Assembly (NCBI RefSeq): GCF_039536325.1
Contig: NZ_BAAAYO010000001.1
Location: 248,001-312,000 of the forward strand
Length of the DNA: 64,000 nucleotides
Reading direction: 5' to 3'
DNA from: Paenibacillus_AB hodogayensis
GTDB lineage: Bacteria > Bacillota > Bacilli > Paenibacillales > NBRC-103111
Of the stretch, positions 16,550 through 24,839 are shown piece by piece; the stretch's first letter is position 1, and each line of letters opens with the position of its first letter. The notes under the pieces are model-generated. The model was given only the letters and a program-made list of their open reading frames with translations, was not told the DNA's origin and made no database searches. The translations under genes and the position numbers were made by a program.

Positions 16550-16596
16550 TTATTTGACGCAAAAAGGCAGCACTTGCACCGCCTCGCAATGACTCC

Positions 16597-16621
16597 TCGG
16601 TTCGGCCCGGCGAACCGAACC
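16597..16621 (-). terminator. Hairpin after the ROK gene
   Basis: CGGTTCGG (16597-16604) pairs with CCGAACCG (16614-16621). It lies 32 bases beyond the ROK stop codon. On the minus strand it is not directly followed by a T-run, but a CTTTTTG comes about 30 bases later. It may be a weak terminator separating the ROK operon from the epimerase/DHS unit. Confidence 0.45.
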
Positions 16622-16652
16622 GGACCAGTCTTCTCTTTATTTCCGTCGCACT

Positions 16653-17885
16653 CTACGCTTCGGTCAACGCCAGTAGCCTTACCGGCTCCGACAACAAAAA
16701 TCCGAGCACCAAAGCGGCTGCCCCGACGGCGCTCTGGGATGTGCCGAACGTCGACGGCTCGATGCGCAATCGATCCTTCGCAAAGGCATACAGCCGCGAA
16801 CGCAGATGGTTTTGCACCGGGAGCAAGTAATCCGCCAAATACGGATACAACCGCCCGCCGAGCACGACCAGCTCCGGATCGTACATGTTATAGACGTTGA
16901 TCAGCGCCGTTTCCAAATAGTTGAGCGTATCCTCCATGCATTGCAGCGCCTCGGAATCTCCGGTCCGGATCGCCTCGGTCAACTGCTCCATCGTATTCCC
17001 GCCGGACCACCGGCTCAAAATCCCCGGAATCGATCCTACGGTTTCCCAGCAGCCCCGGTTGCCGCAATCGCATATTTTGCCGTCGAGCACGATCGTCATA
17101 TGTCCGACCTGGCCGCATAAGCCGTTCGTGCCGCGCACGATTTTGCCTTCGTTGACCACACCGCCGCCGATACCGATCCCCATCGTAATGAACACGAGAT
17201 CCTGAATGCTGCGGCCCAGCCCGTACCAGCGCTCGGCCATGGCGGATGTGCGGGCGTCGTCCTCGATCAGGGTCGTCAGGCCGAACTTTTGCTCCAATAC
17301 GCTTTGCAGCGGATAGTTTCTCCATCCCGGGAAATTGGGGGGATCAAGCAGCGTTCCCGCTCCGTAATCCATCGGCCCCGGCACGCCTACGCCCAAGCCT
17401 AGAATCGTAAGCCCGGAAGCTTCTATTTCTTGTTTAACTTCGGTCAGAAGCGGGTCGATGACGCCAAAATATTCGTCGGGTCCCTTGCGGTCGCTCATAT
17501 CGCGCTCGATCGTCCGGATGATTTTACCGTTCAAATCGACGACGACGATTTCCGCCGTGGCCCGTCCGATGTCGAGTCCGATAATCCGGTATTGGCTCGT
17601 GTCGAAGCCGAGCATGACTCGTCTGCGGCCGACGTTTCCGGAAACGGCCTCGAACTCGCGTATTACTTTCAGCTCGATAAGCTCGTGAGTCAAATTGGTA
17701 ATCGTTCCGGAGGTCAGCCCCGTATGCTCGACCAGCTCTACCCGGGATATTTGCTGATGCTGCCAAATTTTCTCCAGCACTTCCGACATGTTGCTTTGCT
17801 TCACCTGCTTCAGGTAGGCAATCTTGTTCGGTTGGATGACGTTTTCCCTCCTCCGCTCCTTTTTCTGCTGAATGTCATTTCCCAT
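16653..17885 (-). CDS. ROK family transcriptional regulator (NagC/XylR type)
   Basis: 410-aa repressor with an N-terminal winged HTH (VLEKIWQHQQISRVELVEHT followed by GLTSGTITNLTHELIE) and a C-terminal sugar-kinase-like ROK domain. The ROK part shows DIGRATAEIVVVDLNG, GVGVPGPMD, EDDARTSAMAERWYGLG, MGIGIGGGVV and the zinc motif CDCGNRGCWE. The start is uncertain: ATG at 17885 overlaps the end of the SIS gene (translational coupling); an upstream ATG at 17900 is also in frame. A GGAGGAGGG just inside precedes no normal start codon. It is third in the operon dehydrogenase, SIS, ROK. It probably binds a sugar or sugar phosphate and controls the palindromes listed here, including one at its own operon promoter (inference). 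Confidence 0.9.
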   Translation of the reverse strand: MGNDIQQKKERRRENVIQPNKIAYLKQVKQSNMSEVLEKIWQHQQISRVELVEHTGLTSGTITNLTHELIELKVIREFEAVSGNVGRRRVMLGFDTSQYRIIGLDIGRATAEIVVVDLNGKIIRTIERDMSDRKGPDEYFGVIDPLLTEVKQEIEASGLTILGLGVGVPGPMDYGAGTLLDPPNFPGWRNYPLQSVLEQKFGLTTLIEDDARTSAMAERWYGLGRSIQDLVFITMGIGIGGGVVNEGKIVRGTNGLCGQVGHMTIVLDGKICDCGNRGCWETVGSIPGILSRWSGGNTMEQLTEAIRTGDSEALQCMEDTLNYLETALINVYNMYDPELVVLGGRLYPYLADYLLPVQNHLRSRLYAFAKDRLRIEPSTFGTSQSAVGAAALVLGFLLSEPVRLLALTEA

Positions 17886-18516
17886 TCCCGAAAAACGCAT
17901 CCTCGAGCATGATGCAAAGCGCGTGATAGATCGGCAAATGCCGTTCCTGAATGTCCGGCGTCACGTCGTACGGAACCCGGATCGTCACGTCGCACAGCTC
18001 CTTCATCGCCCCGCCGCCGCGGCCGGTCAAGCCGATCGTGCGCAAGTCCTGCGCCCGCGCCACCTGCAGCGCACGCACGACGTTGGCGGAGTTGCCCGAT
18101 GTGGAGAGGCCGATCAGCACGTCCCCGGGCTTGCCGTAGCCAAACACCTGCTGGGCGAATACCATATCCGCCGCCACGTCGTTGGCGTACGCGGTCGCGA
18201 GCGCCGTATGGCTCACAAGAGAGATCGCCGGCAGCGCCCCCTGCAGCCGGTCGGCCAAATAGTCGCCTTCGGCGTCGCCGAATTGGCGCAGCTTCCGTCT
18301 CATCGAGTCGTGCACCGGTCTTCTGGACATAAAGCCCTTCATCAGCTCGCCGACGATATGCTCGCAATCCGAGGCGCTTCCTCCGTTGCCGGCGAGCAGC
18401 ACCTTGCCGCCTGCGCTGTAGCTGTCCCTCATCGTTTCAAAAGCGCGTTCGATATCCGGTACGCATTCGGATAGCTCCGGGTATTTCGCGATACAAGTTT
18501 CCAAAGCCGCATGCAT
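17875..18516 (-). CDS. SIS-domain phosphosugar isomerase (GmhA-like)
   Basis: 213-aa sugar isomerase-fold protein similar to sedoheptulose-7-phosphate isomerase GmhA. The signature AGNGGSASDCEHIVGELMKG is at about residues 42-61, the substrate-phosphate loop LSTSGNSANVVRAL is in the second half, and the C-terminus ERHLPIYHALCIMLED is typical. GGAGG sits before the ATG at 18516. It lies between the dehydrogenase and ROK genes and overlaps the latter. GmhA makes D-glycero-D-manno-heptose 7-phosphate, but in this catabolic-looking operon it may act on another ketose phosphate. An HldE-like kinase elsewhere in the window (50225-51325) makes a heptose link possible. Confidence 0.87.
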   Translation of the reverse strand: MHAALETCIAKYPELSECVPDIERAFETMRDSYSAGGKVLLAGNGGSASDCEHIVGELMKGFMSRRPVHDSMRRKLRQFGDAEGDYLADRLQGALPAISLVSHTALATAYANDVAADMVFAQQVFGYGKPGDVLIGLSTSGNSANVVRALQVARAQDLRTIGLTGRGGGAMKELCDVTIRVPYDVTPDIQERHLPIYHALCIMLEDAFFGNGK

Positions 18517-18583
18517 AGTTATAATCCTCCGTCTGCCTAAGCGTTCGTTTGGTAAAAAGAAGGCTAATCGCAGCTGCCCGACG

Positions 18584-19711
18584 TCATGTCTCCATCGACG
18601 CCAAATCGACTACCGCCTTCACGGCAATGCCGGTAAAATCGAGACCGGGCACCTGCTCCATCGTCAGCCGATCGGTAAGCAGGGCGGTTAGCATGCCGGG
18701 GAACTGCGCCTCGATCGTTTGCAGCCGGCCGATGCCGGTTTCGAAATCGGCTCGTGAAGCGTTTACCGAGCCGACGATGCATTTATTGTTCAATACGATC
18801 TCCTGATTGAGCGCATCGCTGGGAATGTTCAGCCGGGTATCGCCCGAGGCGACCCCGAGAATGGCCAGCACGCCGTTCGGAGCGAGCAGCTTCATCGATT
18901 CGAAAGCGAGCGGCGTATGCCCGCTGCATTCCCAGATCATATCGGGGCGAATCCCCTGTTCCACGGCAAAGGCGTTCAGCCCGCCGGCAAACGGTTCAAC
19001 CTCTCCGGGCTGCGCGCTCTCCCTCGCTTCATGATAAAATGCGCCGCATCGACGAATCAACCTGGCATTCGCGCTGTCCCGTCCAGATTTGGACCAAACG
19101 TGCGTCTCGAGCCCCATGCTTCGGCACGTCAGCGCGGTCAATATACCGAGCGGGCCCGAGCCGGTGATGAGCACCGTCCCCGGCTCCCAGGCGACCCGGC
19201 GCTGGATGCAGGCGATCTGGCTCCACGCCTTCTCGACGATGCTTTGCGGTTCGACGAGAACGCCGTAGGACGCGCACGCTTGCGGGATCGGCACGACGTA
19301 TTGGGCGAGTTCGGAGACGTATTCGCATAAAAAGCCGTCAGCGGCCCGGATTCCCCGCTCGGTGTACAGCCCTGTCCGGCAATAATCCTGCTGTCCGTGC
19401 CTGCACGGAAGACAAGCAGAGCTGCCGCACGGCCTTCGGACCAGTACCGTGACAAACTGTCCGGCCTCAAAGCCCGAAGCCGCCCCTGCCTGCTCAACTG
19501 TGCCGAGCAGCTCGTGTCCGATGACCATCTGCTCCGCCTTTTCCGGCAAAACGCCGTAACGGTCCATCACGATTTCCCGGTCCGTACCGTCCAGCCCGAC
19601 GCTAAGCACGCGGATCATCACCTCTTCGGGGCCAATCGGACCGGGCTTCGGGATATCGGTTACCGTCACGTATTGCCGGTCTGTGCCATTTCTTATAACG
19701 ACCGCTTTCAT
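18584..19711 (-). CDS. Zinc-dependent medium-chain dehydrogenase (glucose 1-dehydrogenase-like)
   Basis: 375-aa MDR-family NAD(P)-dependent sugar dehydrogenase. The catalytic-zinc site is Asp41 (in GLDGTDREI), His66-Glu67 (GHELLG) and Glu154 (LVEPQS). Asp replaces the usual Cys, as in haloarchaeal glucose dehydrogenase. The structural zinc cysteines are C95, C100, C103 and C111. The nucleotide-binding loop GSGPLG follows. ATG at 19711 has AAGGAG 6 bases upstream. It is first in the operon with SIS and ROK genes, transcribed from a promoter at 19857-19886. The product would be an aldonolactone or keto sugar from an imported monosaccharide; the exact substrate is not known. Confidence 0.87.
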   Translation of the reverse strand: MKAVVIRNGTDRQYVTVTDIPKPGPIGPEEVMIRVLSVGLDGTDREIVMDRYGVLPEKAEQMVIGHELLGTVEQAGAASGFEAGQFVTVLVRRPCGSSACLPCRHGQQDYCRTGLYTERGIRAADGFLCEYVSELAQYVVPIPQACASYGVLVEPQSIVEKAWSQIACIQRRVAWEPGTVLITGSGPLGILTALTCRSMGLETHVWSKSGRDSANARLIRRCGAFYHEARESAQPGEVEPFAGGLNAFAVEQGIRPDMIWECSGHTPLAFESMKLLAPNGVLAILGVASGDTRLNIPSDALNQEIVLNNKCIVGSVNASRADFETGIGRLQTIEAQFPGMLTALLTDRLTMEQVPGLDFTGIAVKAVVDLASMET

Positions 19712-19832
19712 GAAAGTCTCCTTTCCCGACACGTCCCTTTCGGCCCCGATGCGGGTCGCGCTTCGTGTCCGGAAGACGTCTTTCCCAATCGAATGACGTC
19801 GATAATCGGTTTTCTTAATTTGTTCCGGGTAA

Positions 19833-19861
19833 TTTACTTAATCATTAATTAAAGCTATTAT
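19833..19861 (+). promoter_or_regulatory. Predicted sigma-A promoter of the CehA-like gene
   Basis: TTTACT (19833-19838), 17-base spacer, TATTAT (19856-19861), about 135 bases before the CehA start codon. It overlaps the palindromic operator. Confidence 0.55.
19836..19850. promoter_or_regulatory. Palindromic operator, putative ROK-regulator site 2
   Basis: ACTTAATCATTAATT, with TTT and AAA flanks extending the symmetry to 8 of 9 pairs. It lies between divergent promoters: just downstream of the -10 of the dehydrogenase/SIS/ROK operon and over the -35 and spacer of the CehA promoter. A bound repressor could shut both. Confidence 0.65.
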
Positions 19862-19886
19862 AAGGGGAGAACGGGACGATTGTAAA
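19857..19886 (-). promoter_or_regulatory. Predicted sigma-A promoter of the dehydrogenase/SIS/ROK operon
   Basis: Minus-strand TTTACA (19886-19881), 18-base spacer, perfect TATAAT (19862-19857). The operator at 19836-19850 lies at the expected transcription start, a classic repression position. Confidence 0.65.
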
Positions 19887-19996
19887 CAACCCGGAGCGCA
19901 TTTTTTTCATCCGTAAACGAAGCTTTCGCGCATGCGGCCGTCGGTACAAGCCCCGGTCCACGGATGCCTGACAAGCTTTCTAGGAGGATCATCCGA

Positions 19997-22651
19997 ATGA
20001 ACTCGAACCATGCAAGCAAACGAGAGCGTTTCGTCCCGGTGCCGCTTACGACGGCTTATAACCGGACCATTGCCGAGCTGAAGCCGGAAGACTGCTCGGA
20101 CGCCGTCATCGCTGGCAAGCGATTTCTGCTTACCGGACCGCAGGAGCTGTGGGGCGTGCCGTTCGAGCTTGGCCCGGACGGTGCGGACAACGTCATTCTG
20201 CTCAAGGACCGCGAAGTCGAGCTGGCTTTTGCACAGCCGCTTCACGACCGGCAGCTGCTTTTTTTGCATGCCGCCGATTTTAAAGAAAGCGATACGGCAC
20301 CCGACGGCATCGTCAGCCCGATGATGGGCAGTCCCCGGCTCGGCGAAACCGTGTGCGAATACGTGCTGCATTACGCGGACGGCACCCGGTGCGCGTTCCC
20401 GATGCGGCGACGTTACCAAATCAGCGAATTTCAAGTCAAGTGGGGCGAAAACAGCTTCGAGGCGGTCAAGCACGTGAAGCCCCGAACGATGGCGACGAAT
20501 ACCGATCTGCTGCACAAGGAAGCGCCAACCATCCCGTGGGGCCAAAGCCAGCTGCGCACGACGTTCCCGGGCTTCGGCAGCGCGATGCACCACTGGCTGT
20601 ACGCCTTGCCCAACCCGCATCCGGACAAGGAGCTGATCCGGCTGACGATGATTCCGGCGGACGGAACCTCCTTTGTGTTCGGCATAACCCGCACCGATGC
20701 GGAAACGAATCCGTTTCGCTGGGAAGCCCGCCGCAGCGTGCGTTATGTCAGCGCGCCCGGCTTCGTGCCGCAGCCGTTCGGGGATCGTGCCAACATCCGC
20801 ATCGATCTGGGCGAAGTGATCGCCGTCCGGCCGGTGCTGGAATACGACCATGCCTCTTGGCTGGATAACGCCAATCCGCGTCTGCCGTCTCCGAAGCCGG
20901 ACGAATGGATCGTGGAATATACCGCCCATCCCGACGCCCATTTGACGATTGACGGCCAGCCCGGGCTGACGATCCCGCTGCGCGAGCTGGAGGAGCACAC
21001 CGCCTGGACGCTGACGGAGAACGTCCTTCGCAAAGTGAAGGTCCGGATAACCGAAGGGACGAGCGGACGCCGAATCGCCGCCAAAATCCACGTGCACGGC
21101 AAGCTCGGCGACTACATCGCCCCCGTCAACGGACACCGGTTTCCGAATGCGCATTGGTTCGAGGACTACGGAGCGGAGTATGTGCAGGACTTTCATTACA
21201 GCGCTTACATCGACGGCGAAGCGGAATACAAGCTGCCTCTCGGCGACGTGTACATCGAGGTGACGAAAGGGTTCGAAATCCGTCCTGTGCGCAAGCGGTT
21301 TCTCGTCACAGAGCAAACCGATGCGATCGCGATCGAGCTGGATCACGTTCTTCCGTGGAGGCAGAAAGGCTGGGTTACGGCCGATACGCACGTTCATTTC
21401 CTCTCTCCGCAAACCGCCCTTCTCGAAGGGGACGCCGAAGGGGTGAACGTCGTCAACCTGCTGACCAGCCAATGGGGCGAAATGTTCAGCAACCTGGGCG
21501 ATTTCGACGGCAAAACGACGATCGGCAGCAAAGAAAACGGCGGTTCCGGCGAATATTTGGTCCGGGTCGGGACGGAGAACCGTCAGCACATTCTCGGTCA
21601 TATCTCGTTGCTCGGCTACGAAGGGAGCATGATTTTGCCGTTGTGCACAGGGGGGCCGGACGAGTCCGGGCTCGGCGATCCACTGGAAGCGACGATCACC
21701 GAATGGGCCAAGCGGTGCAGGGAGCAGAACGGCATCGTCGTTATGCCCCATCTGCCCAACCCGCGCGCGGAGGGCGCCGCGGCGCTCGTGCTCGGCGAAG
21801 TCGACGCGGTGGAAATGTGCTCTTTCGAAAATGTCGGCATCAATCCGTATTCGCTGTCCGATTGGTACCGCTACTTGAATTGCGGCTACAAGGCTCCCGC
21901 CGTCGGCGGCACCGATAAAATGTCGCAATCGACTGCCGTCGGCACCATACGCACGTATTCGCTCATACGCGGCGAGCCGTTCACGTACGACGCCTGGATG
22001 AACGCCGTGCGCCGGGGGCATACGTTCGCCACGCTCGGACCGCTGCTCGACCTGCGCGTCGGCGACTGCGAGATGGGACAGTCAATGCAGCTTCCGTCTT
22101 CCGGCGGAACGCTCGATATCGACTGGCAGGTCAGCTCGGTTACGGTTCCGGTCACCCAAATCGAGCTGGTCGTAAACGGCGAGCTGCGCGAGATGAAAGC
22201 CGTCGATCCCGAGATCGGGCACTATGCGGGACATTGGTCGGTTTCGGTCAAGGAGAGCGGCTGGATCGCCCTGCGCGTCCGCGGCAAGTATCATGACCAG
22301 TCGGAAATGATCGCGGCCCATTCCAGCGCGGTATCCGTCGTCGTGGACGGCAAGCCGTGCTTCCGCGCCGAGGACGCGGTCACGATTCTCGAGCAGATCG
22401 AAGGCTCGACCGCCTACATCAAATCGCTAGCCACCAAAAGCGACGAGCAGACGTTCAAACGACTGCTCATGACGCTTACGAGTGCGCACCGGGCGCTGCA
22501 TAACCGGATGCATCAGAACGGCGTCATGCACCAGCATGCGGCTCCGGATCGGCACGACCATCGTCATCACGACCATGAACACGGTTCTTCCACGCACCGC
22601 CATGACGGCCACCACGGTCATAATGGCGGTTCGCACGGCCATCATCATTAA
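19997..22651 (+). CDS. CehA/McbA family PHP-type metallohydrolase with His-rich tail
   Basis: 884-aa protein. The first 450 residues are beta-rich. A PHP metallohydrolase domain follows, with TADTHVHFLS at about 460-469, a long insertion, MPHLPNPRAEG at about 581-591, and GGTDKMSQSTAVG near 635, giving the His and Asp metal ligands of the CehA family. A beta-sandwich follows, and the last 50 residues are extremely His-rich (HRHHDHEHGSSTHRHDGHH). ATG at 19997 has AGGAGG 9 bases upstream. There is no clear signal peptide. Transcribed divergently from the dehydrogenase operon, sharing its operator. CehA hydrolyses a carbaryl ester but most relatives have unknown substrates, probably sugar-linked esters or phosphoesters. 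The tail may chelate Zn or Ni. Confidence 0.82.
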   Translation: MNSNHASKRERFVPVPLTTAYNRTIAELKPEDCSDAVIAGKRFLLTGPQELWGVPFELGPDGADNVILLKDREVELAFAQPLHDRQLLFLHAADFKESDTAPDGIVSPMMGSPRLGETVCEYVLHYADGTRCAFPMRRRYQISEFQVKWGENSFEAVKHVKPRTMATNTDLLHKEAPTIPWGQSQLRTTFPGFGSAMHHWLYALPNPHPDKELIRLTMIPADGTSFVFGITRTDAETNPFRWEARRSVRYVSAPGFVPQPFGDRANIRIDLGEVIAVRPVLEYDHASWLDNANPRLPSPKPDEWIVEYTAHPDAHLTIDGQPGLTIPLRELEEHTAWTLTENVLRKVKVRITEGTSGRRIAAKIHVHGKLGDYIAPVNGHRFPNAHWFEDYGAEYVQDFHYSAYIDGEAEYKLPLGDVYIEVTKGFEIRPVRKRFLVTEQTDAIAIELDHVLPWRQKGWVTADTHVHFLSPQTALLEGDAEGVNVVNLLTSQWGEMFSNLGDFDGKTTIGSKENGGSGEYLVRVGTENRQHILGHISLLGYEGSMILPLCTGGPDESGLGDPLEATITEWAKRCREQNGIVVMPHLPNPRAEGAAALVLGEVDAVEMCSFENVGINPYSLSDWYRYLNCGYKAPAVGGTDKMSQSTAVGTIRTYSLIRGEPFTYDAWMNAVRRGHTFATLGPLLDLRVGDCEMGQSMQLPSSGGTLDIDWQVSSVTVPVTQIELVVNGELREMKAVDPEIGHYAGHWSVSVKESGWIALRVRGKYHDQSEMIAAHSSAVSVVVDGKPCFRAEDAVTILEQIEGSTAYIKSLATKSDEQTFKRLLMTLTSAHRALHNRMHQNGVMHQHAAPDRHDHRHHDHEHGSSTHRHDGHHGHNGGSHGHHH

Positions 22652-22664
22652 CGGTATGCTCGGC

Positions 22665-22710
22665 AAGGACGAGAACGGGAGGCAGCTCCCCTTCTCGTCC
22701 TTTCTTTTCC
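22665..22710 (+). terminator. Intrinsic terminator of the CehA-like gene
   Basis: AAGGACGAGAA (22665-22675) pairs with TTCTCGTCCTT (22692-22702), followed by TCTTTTCC. Confidence 0.85.
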
Positions 22711-22723
22711 ATAACGCGGCCGC

Positions 22724-22753
22724 TTGACACGAAACCTTAAGGTGTCGTAACAT
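22724..22753 (+). promoter_or_regulatory. Promoter of the DUF3052/SRPBCC/ArsR operon
   Basis: TTGACA at 22724-22729 is a perfect -35. TAACAT at 22748-22753 (18-base spacer) or CATAAT at 22751-22756 would be the -10. The first ArsR-type operator lies between them. Confidence 0.6.
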
Positions 22754-22777
22754 AATAATGCGAAACCAAATGGTTTC
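22731..22777 (+). promoter_or_regulatory. Twin operators GAAACC-N4-GGTKTC, predicted ArsR sites
   Basis: GAAACCTTAAGGTGTC (22731-22746) and the perfect palindrome GAAACCAAATGGTTTC (22762-22777) are 31 bp apart, about three helical turns. One is in the promoter spacer, the other downstream of the -10. The operon they precede encodes an ArsR repressor, so autoregulation is likely. Confidence 0.65.
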
Positions 22778-22803
22778 ATAAAAGCTTGCACGGAGGTACA
22801 CGG

Positions 22804-23178
22804 ATGGACCACGAGGCGCTATTGAAAAAGTTGCGTTACAAATCCGGGCCGGCGTCCGTTCTGAACGCGCCCGTTGGGTATTCGCTCGGCATCGGCACCG
22901 AAGCGGATAGCCCGCTTGTTTTTTTGCTTCTGTACGTTCATAACGCGGAGGAAGCGAACGAATGGCTGCCTCGCACGGTTCCGGCGCTCGCCGAGGATGC
23001 GGTGTTCTGGATCGCCTATCCGAAGCAAAGCTCGAAGGTGAAGACGGACTTGAACCGGGATAGTTTGTGGCTTTTGGTACAAAATAGAACATCATACCGG
23101 GCTGTCAGCAACGTAGCGATCGACGAGACATGGTCGGCCGTCCGCTTCCGCCACGCGGATAAAGTTCAGTCCAAGTAG
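22804..23178 (+). CDS. DUF3052-like small protein
   Basis: 124-aa cytosolic protein beginning MDHEALLKKLRYKSG, with VLNAPVGYSLGI, then a hydrophobic strand (LVFLLLYVHNAEEANEWLP), IAYPKQSSKVKTDLNRDSLW and a C-terminal IDETWSAVRFR. This pattern fits the DUF3052 group of small alpha/beta proteins of unknown function, often found near SRPBCC proteins. ATG at 22804 has GGAGG upstream. First gene of a three-gene operon with an SRPBCC protein and an ArsR regulator behind a promoter with twin operators. Confidence 0.75.
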   Translation: MDHEALLKKLRYKSGPASVLNAPVGYSLGIGTEADSPLVFLLLYVHNAEEANEWLPRTVPALAEDAVFWIAYPKQSSKVKTDLNRDSLWLLVQNRTSYRAVSNVAIDETWSAVRFRHADKVQSK

Positions 23179-23226
23179 GCTGCGGCCGCACCGACCCGAC
23201 AATTCGCCATTATAGGAGGACTATGT

Positions 23227-23649
23227 ATGAATCATTCGAATGAAGCATTGCCCGATATTCGCCAAACGCTGGTCTTGAACGCCCCGATCCGCAAAGTATG
23301 GGACGCCGTCGCCACCGCGGAAGGCATCGCCGCCTGGTTTATGCCCAATACGTTCGAGCCCCGGCTCGGCTATGAATTTATTTTGAAGGCCGGACCGTTC
23401 GGCGACTCGCCTTGCCAAGTAACCGAGCTCGACCCGCCGCGACGGCTTTCGTTCACTTGGGGCAAAGACTGGACGCTTACGTTCGAGCTGGCCGAACTGG
23501 ACGGCAAAACGGAATTTACGCTCATCCACGGCGGTTGGGACCCGGACAAAGTAACGGAGTTCGGCGAAACGCACGCGCTTGTGCGCGACCGCATGGCTCA
23601 AGGCTGGGGCGGGCTGCAAAAATCGCTCGCCGCTTATGTCGAGGGCTGA
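23227..23649 (+). CDS. SRPBCC (AHSA1-like) domain protein
   Basis: 140-aa START-like helix-grip protein. VLNAPIRKVWDAVATAEGIAAWFMP at the N-terminus, a central WGKDWTLTFEL strand and the GWGGLQKSLAAYVEG C-terminal helix are diagnostic of the AHSA1/YndB-like group. Such proteins bind hydrophobic ligands in a central cavity. GGAGG precedes the ATG at 23227; an out-of-frame ATG at 23223 is not used. One base separates its stop from the ArsR gene, a pairing very common in Bacillales. Confidence 0.9.
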   Translation: MNHSNEALPDIRQTLVLNAPIRKVWDAVATAEGIAAWFMPNTFEPRLGYEFILKAGPFGDSPCQVTELDPPRRLSFTWGKDWTLTFELAELDGKTEFTLIHGGWDPDKVTEFGETHALVRDRMAQGWGGLQKSLAAYVEG

Positions 23650-23650
23650 C

Positions 23651-24052
23651 ATGGCTGACGGCGGCGCTTTGCCGAAGCATGACGTCTTCCAGGCTATCGC
23701 AGATCCTACCCGCCGCAAGCTGCTGCTTCTGCTCGACGAGCGGGAGATGCCGGTCACTGCGATCAGCAGCCATTTTCCGATGAGTCGAACGGCCGTGTCC
23801 AAACATTTGCGCATTCTGTCCGACGCCGGGCTCGTGAAAGAACGGAAGGTCGGCCGCGAAACGCGCTACCGGATGGAACCCGAACCGCTCCTCGAGCTAA
23901 AGCGGTGGCTCGCTTACTTCGAGAGGTATTGGGAGAACAAGATGGCCGCGCTCAAACGGTTCGTCGAAGCTGACGATGCGGACGGGAGCGACGGAGCTCC
24001 AGACTTGACGGTCATCAACCAAGACCGGGACAAGCCTCGCTCGGAGCCATAG
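23651..24052 (+). CDS. ArsR family transcriptional regulator
   Basis: 133-aa winged-helix repressor: FQAIADPTRRKLLLLLDERE, then the HTH AISSHFPMSRTAVSKHLRIL and the wing VKERKVGRETRYRM. There is no metal-binding cysteine pair (the CxC of ArsR is absent), so it belongs to the SRPBCC-linked subgroup and not to a metal sensor. Start ATG at 23651, 1 base after the SRPBCC stop, with GAGGG as weak ribosome site. It probably binds the twin GAAACC-N4-GGTTTC boxes of this operon. Confidence 0.9.
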   Translation: MADGGALPKHDVFQAIADPTRRKLLLLLDEREMPVTAISSHFPMSRTAVSKHLRILSDAGLVKERKVGRETRYRMEPEPLLELKRWLAYFERYWENKMAALKRFVEADDADGSDGAPDLTVINQDRDKPRSEP

Positions 24053-24094
24053 CGCCCAAGCTTGCCTAATCGTATATCTCCGGAACTTGCGCAA

Positions 24095-24132
24095 AAAGGA
24101 CCGGCGGACGAAAATCGTCTGCCCGGTCCTTT
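24095..24132. terminator. Bidirectional terminator between ArsR operon and the phosphatase gene
   Basis: AAAGGACCGG (24095-24104) pairs with CCGGTCCTTT (24123-24132), with an inner GACGAAAATCGTC stem. On the minus strand a T-run follows, ending the long minus-strand gene block; on the plus strand the tail is weaker. Confidence 0.85.
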
Positions 24133-24160
24133 CCGTTTGGCCGCTGGAAGTCGCCGCTTG

Positions 24161-24787
24161 TTAAGGCACGATATGATCGAACATCCGCGGAACGGCCGGC
24201 CCTACATAGCGGATCGATACGCGGCTTGCGTTGAATCCGAGCCACCAAATGCTGCAATTGTCGCCGTACGGACGCAGGCTGCTGGAATAATCCAGCCCAA
24301 GCGCGTTCAGCATCAGCCTGCGGTTTAAAGCGCCATGGGCGACGAGCGCCACGCGCTCGTCCCCGGGAAACTCGCCGCGCAGCCTCTCAAGCAAGCGCCG
24401 GGCCCGCAAGTAGCCGGTCTCGGACGTTTCCCCTCCGGGACAATGCCAGCCGAGCGGATCGCATGCGGTGTCTTCGGCGAACCGAACCTCCGGATACATC
24501 TCGGCAAGCTTCTCCGTCGTCGGTCCCCGGTATCCTTCCCCCGTCCACACTTCATGCGCATCCAGCCATACTTCGATCGGAAGCCCTGCGAGGCGCGCGA
24601 GCGGCTGAGCCGTCTCCACGGCCCGCATGAGCGGGCTGGAAAACAGACGGGTCACCCCGGCCGCCGCCATGCATGCCGCCATCGCGGCCGCTTGCGCTTG
24701 ACCGCGCTCCGTCAGCCCCCCATCGGCCAGCAGCGTCTTGGACGTATTCGTGACCGATTCGCCGTGGCGGATAATAAACAATTCCAT
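24161..24787 (-). CDS. Histidine phosphatase family protein (paralogue A)
   Basis: 208-aa phosphoglycerate-mutase-fold phosphatase. It begins MELFIIRHGES (catalytic RHG), has the FSSPLMRAVETAQPLA motif, a Glu-containing segment in the middle, and ALVAHGALNRRLM with the second catalytic His. Start ATG at 24787 has AGGAGATG upstream. It is the last gene of the 30-kb minus-strand block and is a paralogue of the genes at 33732 and 34423, sharing the WL(D/E)A(H)EV(W/R) and YRGPT(T/S) segments. Substrate: a small phosphorylated compound, probably a sugar phosphate. Confidence 0.9.
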   Translation of the reverse strand: MELFIIRHGESVTNTSKTLLADGGLTERGQAQAAAMAACMAAAGVTRLFSSPLMRAVETAQPLARLAGLPIEVWLDAHEVWTGEGYRGPTTEKLAEMYPEVRFAEDTACDPLGWHCPGGETSETGYLRARRLLERLRGEFPGDERVALVAHGALNRRLMLNALGLDYSSSLRPYGDNCSIWWLGFNASRVSIRYVGPAVPRMFDHIVP

Positions 24788-24839
24788 GCATATCATCTCC
24801 TGCTGCGCTCTTGTATAGCAAGGCAAGGCGTAATCTTCT

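Noticed and set aside
19907..22021. A 704-codon minus-strand frame opposite the CehA-like gene
   Set aside because: The plus-strand protein has clear PHP motifs and a good ribosome site; the antisense frame has none.
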